From NCBI GenBank assembly GCA_964486825.1, contig CAZAQS010000303.1, positions 1 to 5,564 on the forward strand: 5,564 nucleotides of DNA, given 5' to 3'. A program made the translations under genes and the position numbers. This stretch comes from CAZAQS01 sp964486825. Its GTDB lineage: Bacteria > Chloroflexota > Anaerolineae > Anaerolineales > UBA4823. The notes below the pieces were generated by a model. That model made no database searches and was not told the origin of the DNA. It was given only the letters and a program-made list of their open reading frames with translations. Of the stretch, positions 1 through 5,461 are shown piece by piece (position 1 is the first letter of the stretch; every line of letters starts with the position of its first letter).

Positions 1-543
1 GGTCATTTTGGGTTAGAGCAAACGCTTATCATAAAACGAGCAGCGCTCGAGGTGATGCGAAAATCATCGATCTCGATATTGCCCTTAACAGAATATGACA
101 TCATCACCGATCAGTACACCGGTGACCATGCCGCAACAGGCGAGACGTCGTTATTAATGGCGCTGCGACCCGACTTGGTCATGTTAGACGCAGTCCCGGA
201 AGAGGAGAAACTGGATGGCATCATCGGCAAAGACCCACGTGGAGATGCCTCACCGGAAAAAGGTCAAGTCCTGTTTGATACAATAGCCAGAAGGACTTCG
301 CAGGTTGCCTTACGTCTGCTCCACAATACCTCAGGGCTCCAACGAATGGATTTTATCCAAGTAGTATCCCTCACTGTGGCGATATTGGAAAAATTATCCC
401 AGGAGCGAAAGGTGCGTCCCAAATCAGAAGTACCCCCGATCGTCACCCCCGCTTATATTCGCTGCTGCCAATCACTTTATGAGGGGGATTATAAGGCAGC
501 TCAGGCTGCTGCAGAGCAAAAATTTGCTGATTTGAGCAAATAA
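1..543 (+). CDS. Creatininase-family amidohydrolase, C-terminal part (5' end outside window)
   Basis: The frame is open from base 1, so the GTG at 52 is an internal valine and not the start. Of the 180 visible residues, residue 1 onward reads GHFGLEQTLIIKRA, which fits the family's metal-binding 'GH...EQ/N' segment. GDHAATGETSLLMALRPDLV (41-60) is the conserved second half of the active-site region, and GIIGKDPRGDASPEKGQ (73-89) matches the family's 'GI.G.DPR.AS.E.G' block. Residues 91-135 are helical, and 140-180 form a short C-terminal tail. Family members are metal-dependent cyclic-amide or amide hydrolases in the cytoplasm (creatinine amidohydrolase, mycofactocin MftE, FAPy deformylase-like), but the substrate cannot be told from this part. 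The gene ends convergently with the leftward transporter gene, 106 bases away, and has no visible link to the NACHT operon. Family assignment is firm; specific function is unknown. Confidence 0.85.
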   Translation, partial: GHFGLEQTLIIKRAALEVMRKSSISILPLTEYDIITDQYTGDHAATGETSLLMALRPDLVMLDAVPEEEKLDGIIGKDPRGDASPEKGQVLFDTIARRTSQVALRLLHNTSGLQRMDFIQVVSLTVAILEKLSQERKVRPKSEVPPIVTPAYIRCCQSLYEGDYKAAQAAAEQKFADLSK

Positions 544-562
544 AAACGGCCTGGCGGGATGT

Positions 563-622
563 AAAAAGCGGGATGGAATACCCATCAACCGGCGGAAAAA
601 TCTTCTTCGAAACCATTCCCGC
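563..622 (-). terminator. Probable rho-independent terminator of the AI-2E family gene
   Basis: Read on the minus strand, GCGGGAATGG (622-613) can pair with CCATCCCGC (576-568). That gives nine pairs with one bulged base, followed directly by TTTTT (567-563). It lies 28 bases beyond the stop of the leftward gene, where a terminator is expected. The 36-base loop is longer than usual, though parts of it could fold further. Read on the plus strand the stem is not followed by a T-run, so it is unlikely to end the rightward creatininase-family transcript in the classical way. Confidence 0.5.
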
Positions 623-649
623 GCTAAGCTCTCAAGTACTGCTTCCCCC

Positions 650-1891
650 CTAACGCGGCTCCCCCTCCTCCTCCTCCATCCTCCTGCCTCTCAGCTCCAT
701 CCACCTCTCCCGAGAGTAATCCCTCAGCCGCTTCCAGGGGAACTCGAAGGGCGGCGAGGGCTCGCCTAGCTCCTCCCACGGGTCCAGGTCCAGCATCTTC
801 CGCAGCATATAGCGCCCGAGCAGCTTCACGGTCGCCAGGACCGGCGCTGCCAGCACCAGGCCAACGATACCGATCAGGTTGAAAGCGATCAGCGCCGCGA
901 TCAGGATGGCAGCCGGATGCAGGTCGAGCGTGCGTCCCAGCAGGCGCGGCGTGACCAGGTTATCGAAGCTCTGGTCCAGGATCACCAGCGCCACCAGCAC
1001 CAGGATGGTGTACTGCCAGGGCAGCAGCCCGAAGATATTACCGGCCTGGAAAAAGGCCACCACCCCCGCCACCACCAGCACGATGAATGGTCCCAGGTAA
1101 GGGATAAACTTACCCAGACCGGCGATGATAGCAATCACCAGCGCCAGGCGCAGGCCGACGACGGAAAGCAAAATGAACGTCAGGATGACCGCCAGGATGA
1201 AGATGATCAGCTGCCCTCGTAGAAAGGCGCTCCAGATCCTCTGCAGCTCAGCCACCAGGCGGCGCACGTCCTCGTCGTAGCCGGGTATCTCGATGCGCAC
1301 CAGGTTGTACGGCACTCGCCCGGCCTCGGCCAGGATGAAATACGATACGACCAATATGAAAAGCAGCCAGCCCAGCGTCGTAGCGGCGCTGGTAGCGAAG
1401 GTGCTCAGGATGGCGCCGGACTGCACCAGGAGTGGTTGCAGGATTCCAAGCACCTGCTCGGACAGGGCCAGCAGGTCGAACTGGGTCAGGTCGATCTGGA
1501 ATGGACCGATGGTGTAGACATTCGTGGACAGCTCGGCTGCCAGGGACGGCAGGGTGACCTCGATGAAATTCTGGACCACGCGGATCAGGCTCTGGAACTG
1601 CTGGACGATGGCAATCCCAGACCAGGCCAGCAGGCCTCCCACCACCACAGCCACAACCACATAGATCAGGTTGGTCGCCATACGCCAGCTCAAGCGCGTG
1701 TTGTAGATCAGGCGGTTCACGATGGGGTGAAGCACGTAAGCCAGGATAAAGGCCAGCAGGAGCGGGCCGATGATGGCGCGGATATAGATGATCAGGGCTG
1801 CGATGAGGGCAACGATGGTCAGCCCGATCACCAGCTTGGTGTTCGTGCTCCATTGCGGAGAGGAAGAAGGGGGAATACCGGGCGTGTTCAT
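650..1891 (-). CDS. AI-2E family transporter (PF01594) membrane protein
   Basis: This is a complete 413-residue polytopic inner-membrane protein. Hydrophobic segments lie at about 17-37, 39-55, 73-95, 165-188, 227-245, 247-262, 264-286, 292-307 and 325-357. A soluble stretch of about 96-160 sits between the third and fourth segments, which is the family's usual layout. Family hallmarks include IPYLGPF (263-269) and the DNLVTPRLLGRTLDLHPAAI region (310-329) ahead of the last segments. The C-terminal ~50 residues are charged, ending in MEEEEGEPR. Members were named after E. coli TqsA/YdgG (AI-2 export), but others are Na+/H+ antiporters or have no known substrate, so transport specificity is open. 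The ATG at 1891 gives a normal N-terminus just before the first membrane helix; no clear Shine-Dalgarno precedes it. By eye its DNA is richer in G+C than the NACHT operon. It is divergent from that operon and probably unrelated in function. Confidence 0.9.
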   Translation of the reverse strand: MNTPGIPPSSSPQWSTNTKLVIGLTIVALIAALIIYIRAIIGPLLLAFILAYVLHPIVNRLIYNTRLSWRMATNLIYVVVAVVVGGLLAWSGIAIVQQFQSLIRVVQNFIEVTLPSLAAELSTNVYTIGPFQIDLTQFDLLALSEQVLGILQPLLVQSGAILSTFATSAATTLGWLLFILVVSYFILAEAGRVPYNLVRIEIPGYDEDVRRLVAELQRIWSAFLRGQLIIFILAVILTFILLSVVGLRLALVIAIIAGLGKFIPYLGPFIVLVVAGVVAFFQAGNIFGLLPWQYTILVLVALVILDQSFDNLVTPRLLGRTLDLHPAAILIAALIAFNLIGIVGLVLAAPVLATVKLLGRYMLRKMLDLDPWEELGEPSPPFEFPWKRLRDYSRERWMELRGRRMEEEEGEPR

Positions 1892-1981
1892 AGCTATCGT
1901 TACTAATTGTATCCAATTCCAGCCCCTTCAGGAAGGCCTGGGAATAGGGGGGATCAGAGTGAATAACGATCACAAATTTGA

Positions 1982-2010
1982 TTGACTCCCCCTTATTCAT
2001 ACTATACACT
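1982..2010 (+). promoter_or_regulatory. Candidate sigma70 promoter of the NACHT operon
   Basis: TTGACT (1982-1987; five of six to the -35 consensus) and TACACT (2005-2010; four of six to the -10 consensus) are separated by exactly 17 bases. The predicted start is near 2017, leaving a leader of about 46 bases before the ATG at 2063. It sits in the 171-base gap between divergent genes, which is locally A+T rich. On the minus strand TATAGT (2007-2002) is a possible leftward -10 with only a poor -35. The call rests on visual consensus matching alone. Confidence 0.42.
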
Positions 2011-2011
2011 T

Positions 2012-2025
2012 AGAGTATAAACTCT
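2012..2025. promoter_or_regulatory. Small inverted repeat at the predicted transcription start (possible operator)
   Basis: AGAGT (2012-2016) and ACTCT (2021-2025) are perfect inverted arms around ATAA. They lie immediately downstream of the predicted -10 and over the predicted start site of the operon. A repressor could bind there, but arms of five bases can occur by chance and no regulator gene is in the window. Confidence 0.2.
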
Positions 2026-2062
2026 GAACACGAATATAAACTGGCCGCTAGAGAAGTTACCC

Positions 2063-3781
2063 ATGAGCGATTCGAGCTCCTCGCCCGAAGATTTACAAAA
2101 AATCGAAACTGCCATCCAGGCGCAAGAGGATTTGCGCGGGGTTCTTCCCGATGAACAGATCGACGCTCTCCTGGCCTCGCTCCGAGCTCGTCGAGAGCAG
2201 ATTTCGATCGGGTTGCAGGGTACTGGAGCAGTCGCAGCTGGCGTTGGCGCAAAAGCCCTGGGACAAAATGCAATCCATATCGAAGGAAATCTCAGCGGGG
2301 ATTTTCTAGGCCATGGTGCAAAAATCGAGAAACATTACCACGGTCCGGAAGGAACAGACCCATCTGTCTTGAGAAATGCGTATTTGAATCGTATACTGGA
2401 AAGCTCCAGCTATCTTTCGATGGCCGGCGTCGACCCTAAAACAGCCAGCGAAGCGGAGACACGGCTGAGCTTATCCGCTGTTTACACAGCTCTGCTTACA
2501 TTGAGAACCGAAGAACTGGGTCGTGGTCGTATCGCAAAACCCAAGCAAGCTGAGTTCACGTTGCAAAGGTACTCTGCTTTGGAGCAACTCAACAATCACC
2601 CTCGACTTGTGTTGCTGGGAGATCCGGGAAGCGGCAAGAGTACATTTGCCAGGTATGTCGCTTTGTGTTTGGCAGGTGAGAGGCTGGAACATCCAGAAGC
2701 CAACCTGGCCTTGCTGACCGCTCCAATTCCCACAGAAGACAAAATCAAATCTCGATTGGATGAACAAAAGCCACAGTCATGGGACCACGGCCCATTATTG
2801 CCGGTCATGATCACCTTGCGCGATTTTGCGGCCCGTAAATTGATTGGTTCTGATATACCGGCGACAGCAGAGAACCTTTGGCAGTTCATCACCGCGGAGT
2901 TGAACGCAGCCGCTTTAGGAGATTTCGCCCCTTACTTGCGCAAAGAGCTCTTGGAGTCAGGCGGGTTGCTCTTACTGGACGGTTTAGATGAAGTACCCGA
3001 AGCACAATCTAGCCGGTCTTTGCTGAAGCAAGTCATCGAGGACTTCGCCCATACTTTTCCTTGCTGCCGTATCCTGGTAACCAGCCGGACATATGCCTAC
3101 CAGAAGCAAGGTTGGCGGTTATCCGGGTTTGAAGATACCGAACTGGCGCCTTTTAGCCGAGATCAGATCAACGCATTCATCAATCGTTGGTATGCTCATA
3201 TTGCCAGTTTACGCAATATCAACCACACCAATGCACGGGGCCAGGCTGAGCTGCTTAAACGGGCGATCTTTGCCAGCGACCGCCTGATCGAATTGGCAGT
3301 TCGCCCATTATTGCTTACACTGATGGCAAGCTTGCACGCCTGGCGGGGTGGCACGCTGCCAAATAAGCGCGAACAACTCTACGGAGACGCAGTCGATCTA
3401 TTACTTGATTGGTGGGAGAGCCCGAAAGCAGTGCATGATTCTCATGGCAACCTCATCATAACTCAACCCAGTTTGGCTGAGTGGTTACGCGTGGACCGGG
3501 ATCAGGTGCGTTCGTTCCTGAACAAGCTGGCTTTTCAGGCCCATTTAGAGCAGCGGGAATTGATCGGTACTGCGGATATACCTGAGGGTGGAGTGGTCAG
3601 TGGGTTAATACAATTGGCGCAAAATCCGGATGTGAATCCTGCCCGGCTGGTTGAGTACCTGAGCCAGCGGGCCGGCCTGATTATTCCTCGTGGTGAGGCG
3701 GTTTATACTTTCCCGCACCGCACCTTCCAGGAATACCTGGCTGCCTGTTATTTGACTGATCACGGTTTTCAGAGCGGGTGA
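2063..3781 (+). CDS. NACHT-domain STAND NTPase (NLR-like), probably the N-terminal part of a frameshifted NACHT-FGE protein
   Basis: Predicted 572-residue signalling ATPase. Residues 9-47 are a helical hairpin (LQKIETAIQAQ...IDALLASLRARRE). Residues 55-83 are a Gly/Ala-rich motif with I-x-I-E-G at 71-75, also found in the small protein encoded downstream. Residues 98-125 are a linker typical of Chloroflexota NACHT proteins. The NACHT core shows Walker A GDPGSGKST (186-194), Walker B LLLLDGLDEV (302-311) with the NACHT-type D-G-L-D-E acidic cluster, and sensor-1 ILVTSR (337-342). RPLLLTL (414-420) and FPHRTFQEYLAA (550-561) mark the helical part after the core. The ATG at 2063 is preceded by GAGAAG (2051-2056), a partial Shine-Dalgarno. 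The stop falls just after the FPHRTFQEYLAA block, where related proteins continue, and the continuation is found one frame away in the next ORF. Proteins of this kind (bacterial NACHT/NLR relatives) oligomerise on ligand binding, and several defend against phage. That role is inferred here. Confidence 0.9.
   Translation: MSDSSSSPEDLQKIETAIQAQEDLRGVLPDEQIDALLASLRARREQISIGLQGTGAVAAGVGAKALGQNAIHIEGNLSGDFLGHGAKIEKHYHGPEGTDPSVLRNAYLNRILESSSYLSMAGVDPKTASEAETRLSLSAVYTALLTLRTEELGRGRIAKPKQAEFTLQRYSALEQLNNHPRLVLLGDPGSGKSTFARYVALCLAGERLEHPEANLALLTAPIPTEDKIKSRLDEQKPQSWDHGPLLPVMITLRDFAARKLIGSDIPATAENLWQFITAELNAAALGDFAPYLRKELLESGGLLLLDGLDEVPEAQSSRSLLKQVIEDFAHTFPCCRILVTSRTYAYQKQGWRLSGFEDTELAPFSRDQINAFINRWYAHIASLRNINHTNARGQAELLKRAIFASDRLIELAVRPLLLTLMASLHAWRGGTLPNKREQLYGDAVDLLLDWWESPKAVHDSHGNLIITQPSLAEWLRVDRDQVRSFLNKLAFQAHLEQRELIGTADIPEGGVVSGLIQLAQNPDVNPARLVEYLSQRAGLIIPRGEAVYTFPHRTFQEYLAACYLTDHGFQSG
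2225..2311 (+). repeat. Shared motif, copy 1 (NACHT residues 55-83)
   Basis: This encodes the 29-residue segment that begins GAVAAGVGAKALGQ, passes through IHIEG and ends GDFLG. It aligns without gaps to residues 113-141 of the small protein (5319-5405) at 17 of 29 identities: GAVA, G, AKA, G, I, IEG, G and FLG are all kept. The DNA copies differ widely at third positions, so the similarity is held at protein level. The alternating I-x-I-x-G pattern is compatible with a beta-forming or amyloid-like signalling motif. Confidence 0.8.
3762..3781 (+). other. Frameshift site joining the NACHT and FGE frames
   Basis: The NACHT frame reads CAC GGT TTT CAG AGC GGG TGA and stops. One extra T in the run 3766-3769 would give H-G-F-S-E-R-V-T-E-L-V-R-A-D-P-E-R-W and run on unbroken to 4980. 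Translation could also reach this frame by a -1 slip of the Phe codon on TTTT. Otherwise the GTGA overlap (3778-3781) would let ribosomes stop and restart on GTG. No strong Shine-Dalgarno stands before that GTG, and no X-XXY-YYZ heptamer is seen in the needed phase. A deletion or a sequencing error in the T-run is therefore the simplest reading. Confidence 0.7.
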
Positions 3782-4980
3782 CCGAACTGGTTAGGGCTGA
3801 TCCTGAACGCTGGCGAGAGGTGGGATTGTTAGCAGGCGCCAAGGCTGCCCGCGGGGGAGCCTTTGCCCTGTGGTCTTTGGTGGAGTGCTTGTGTCCTATA
3901 GATACAGGCGAAACCGGCGATCTGGTGTTAGATTCCTGGGGAGCCCTGCTGGCTGGACAGGCCATGGTTGAGAATGCTGACCTGGAACAGGTGAGTGAAA
4001 TCAACCGCAAAAAAGTTGACAGGGTTAAGAAATGGCTCGTCCATATCCTGGATAAAGCCAGCTTGCCGGTCCAAGAACGGGCTCGAGCCGGCAATGTGCT
4101 GGCCGAGTTGGGTGATCCCCGGTTCGATCCTGATCACTGGCACTTGCCAGATGAGCCTCTATTGGGTTTTGTCGATATCCCTGCTGGCTCATTTCTTATG
4201 GGAAGCGATCCAGAAAAGGATAAAAACGCCTTAAACGATGAGCTGCCCCAGCACCTGTTATATCTGCCCACTTACTATATCGCTCGCTACCCGGTTACCG
4301 TGGCTCAGTTCCGGTCGTTCGTCCAGGAATCCGGTTATGAACTATTGGATCCATCTATCCTGCGCGCCGTCGATAACCATCCAATCGGTACGGTGGGTTG
4401 GAGCAGCGCAATACAATACTGCCACTGGCTAACAGTGAAACTTCACCAGTTAGCCCAAGGAAATATCAATAATGTAGGATCACCCTCGGCAAGATCATTT
4501 TGGGAGGGATTGGCCAGCGGTATGCTGGAAGCCAGTCTGCCCAGCGAGGCGGAGTGGGAAAAAGCGGCTCGGGGAGGAGATGCCCGGATTTATCCCTGGG
4601 GTGATCCCTTTAACGCTGATTATGCCAATACCGAGGAAACCAACCTCAATGCCACAACCACCGTTGGTAGTTTTCCCGGAGGCGCCAGTCCATTTGGTAT
4701 TTTAGATATGTGTGGAAATGTTTGGGAGTGGACGCGCAACCTGTGGGGTACAAACCCAAAAAGTCCAGCGTATAAATACCCTTACAACCAGCAGGATGGG
4801 CGTGAGGACACCTCGGCTGCATTGAGCATTCTACGTGTACAGCGGGGAGGTTCGGCGTTACACGATTGCTGCGAAGCGCGCTGTGTTCATCGTCGCTGGA
4901 TCAATCCAGGCAATTACTACTGGAATGTGGGCTTCCGGGTGGTGGTCACCCCCGTAAATGCATTGAAGCAGGAGGTTTAA
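3778..4980 (+). CDS. FGE-sulfatase (SUMF1-type, C-type-lectin-like) domain protein, likely C-terminal part of the NACHT protein
   Basis: Residues 1-125 (TELVRADPERWREVGLLAGAK...) are helical and continue the NACHT C-terminal region; they do not look like a fresh N-terminus. Residues 128-390 are a full FGE-sulfatase domain: IPAGSFLMGS (134-143), YPVTVAQF (171-178), LPSEAEWEKAARG (254-266), YPWGD (272-276), DMCGNVWEWT (310-319), RGGS (356-359) and GFRVVV (385-390). True formylglycine-generating enzymes have a catalytic cysteine pair soon after RGGS, at about the third and eighth positions. Here those positions are His362 and Ala367, and the cysteines present (364, 365, 369) do not match, so sulfatase activation is unlikely and ligand binding more likely. 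The GTG at 3778 is only formally a start because it overlaps the NACHT stop as GTGA. As one fused protein the pair would be about 972 residues. The C-terminus resembles a DGR variable region. Confidence 0.85.
   Translation: MTELVRADPERWREVGLLAGAKAARGGAFALWSLVECLCPIDTGETGDLVLDSWGALLAGQAMVENADLEQVSEINRKKVDRVKKWLVHILDKASLPVQERARAGNVLAELGDPRFDPDHWHLPDEPLLGFVDIPAGSFLMGSDPEKDKNALNDELPQHLLYLPTYYIARYPVTVAQFRSFVQESGYELLDPSILRAVDNHPIGTVGWSSAIQYCHWLTVKLHQLAQGNINNVGSPSARSFWEGLASGMLEASLPSEAEWEKAARGGDARIYPWGDPFNADYANTEETNLNATTTVGSFPGGASPFGILDMCGNVWEWTRNLWGTNPKSPAYKYPYNQQDGREDTSAALSILRVQRGGSALHDCCEARCVHRRWINPGNYYWNVGFRVVVTPVNALKQEV
4843..4950 (+). other. Candidate DGR-type variable region in the FGE domain
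   Basis: Between RGGS (356-359) and GFRVV (385-389) lie 25 residues. The positions usually fixed in related FGE domains are kept (A-R at 367-368, R at 372, P at 377), while the rest are unusual (LHDCCE, HRRWI, NYYWN). Of the 25 codons, 17 end in C or T, as expected if AAC/AAT codons in a template were changed at A positions. A G+C-rich stretch with a short potential hairpin, GGGTG-GTGGT-CACCC (4937-4951), follows at the 3' edge. No template repeat or reverse transcriptase is in the window, so this is a candidate only. An ordinary diverged FGE C-terminus is the alternative. Confidence 0.4.
4970..4976 (+). promoter_or_regulatory. Strong Shine-Dalgarno that sets the start of the small protein
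   Basis: AGGAGGT lies six bases before the ATG at 4983 and overlaps the last codons of the FGE gene. It is much the best ribosome-binding site in the window and rules out the longer in-frame alternative start at 4866, which would overlap the FGE domain. It suggests the small protein is made at a higher rate than the NACHT-FGE protein. Confidence 0.85.
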
Positions 4981-4982
4981 AA

Positions 4983-5423
4983 ATGGATTCGGCAACAATA
5001 TCTACAACCGTAAAAGATACCTGGACAATGCTGCAGCCATACTTGCCCATTATCGCCACCCATGCTGCCGGGCAAGTTGGCAAGGAGTTGCCGGGCGCAG
5101 TGGGCAAGATATGGGGGGCGCTGAAATCAAAGTTAGATACCAAGCAGGCCGCTAAAGGTGCACTTTCTGATCTTTTGAAGAACCCAACGGACGCAGACTT
5201 GCAGGGGGCTTTCCGTGTCCAGATCAAGAAGATCCTGGAAGAGGATCTATCCTTTGCTAGCGAGCTACAGGGGTTTGTGAACGAGGCCGGCACACACATT
5301 GAGGTGAATGTGGAGAGCGGTGCCGTCGCCATTGGTGACCACGCCAAAGCAGTGGGGGAGAAAGGCATCCTGATCGAAGGTTCTGTGGGCGGGAATTTCT
5401 TGGGATCGAGTAAGGAAAGCTAG
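4983..5423 (+). CDS. Small helical protein sharing a motif with the NACHT protein; candidate partner or effector
   Basis: Predicted 146 residues, beginning MDSATISTTVKDTWTMLQPY. Residues 5-48 are hydrophobic and Gly/Ala-rich (LQPYLPIIATHAAGQVGKE, then PGAVGKIWGALKSK), compatible with an amphipathic or membrane-active helix; there is no signal peptide. Residues 52-98 are helical (KQAAKGALSDLLKNPTDADL, FRVQIKKILEEDLSFASELQ). This layout of helices, an 'xNPxDxDxxxAxRxQxKKxLxED' block and a Gly-rich tail recurs in small Chloroflexota proteins, as far as I recall. Residues 106-112 form a short beta-like lead-in, and 113-141 are the motif shared with NACHT residues 55-83. It starts two bases after the FGE stop behind a strong Shine-Dalgarno, so it is almost certainly co-transcribed. 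No enzyme motif is seen. It could be an effector triggered by the NACHT protein through the shared motif, or an adaptor or regulator. The gene call is firm; the role is inferred. Confidence 0.82.
   Translation: MDSATISTTVKDTWTMLQPYLPIIATHAAGQVGKELPGAVGKIWGALKSKLDTKQAAKGALSDLLKNPTDADLQGAFRVQIKKILEEDLSFASELQGFVNEAGTHIEVNVESGAVAIGDHAKAVGEKGILIEGSVGGNFLGSSKES
5319..5405 (+). repeat. Shared motif, copy 2 (small protein residues 113-141)
   Basis: This is the partner of the 2225-2311 copy. It begins GAVAIGDHAKAVGEK, passes through ILIEG and ends GGNFLG, with 29 residues in both copies and no gaps. Here it sits at the C-terminus, five residues from the end of the protein, whereas in the NACHT protein it is near the N-terminus. 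That is the order expected if one protein seeds the folding or assembly of the other. Confidence 0.8.
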
Positions 5424-5450
5424 CGACAATTTCGTCGGATCGAGAAGGAT
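5394..5450 (+). repeat. Short imperfect direct repeat over the 3' end of the small gene
   Basis: Bases 5394-5416 and 5428-5449 match at about 20 of 23 aligned columns with one indel: AATTTC, then GGATCGAG, then AAGGA are common to both, with a spacing of 34 bases. The first copy encodes the motif end N-F-L-G-S-S-K. The second, beyond the stop and in another frame, would read N-F-V-G-S-R-R. It may be a remnant of a duplicated motif tail or a slippage product. Confidence 0.5.
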
Positions 5451-5461
5451 ACCCCTTCATA

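Noticed and set aside
52..543. A 163-residue protein starting at GTG 52
   Set aside because: The same frame is open to base 1 and encodes the conserved GHFGLEQ active-site segment before position 52, so the gene starts outside the window.
1436..1906. Plus-strand ORF of 156 residues opposite the AI-2E gene
   Set aside because: Its composition (Asp/Gln/His-rich) is what the antisense of a hydrophobic membrane-protein gene gives, and it has no motif.
1248..2009. A 253-residue minus-strand ORF
   Set aside because: Most of it overlaps the AI-2E gene in another frame and has Pro/Arg/His-rich, shadow-like composition. Only the first ~38 codons look protein-like, and these are reported as a low-interest fragment.
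3681..4094. 137-residue minus-strand ORF across the NACHT/FGE junction
   Set aside because: It is antisense to two well-supported coding frames with recognisable domains and has no motif of its own.
4866..4982. N-terminal extension of the small protein from an upstream start
   Set aside because: It would overlap the FGE domain's C-terminus, while the ATG at 4983 has a perfect AGGAGGT six bases upstream.
5424..5437. CGAC-AATTTC-GTCG hairpin after the small gene as a terminator
   Set aside because: The stem is only four pairs and no T-run follows, so it does not support a rho-independent terminator.
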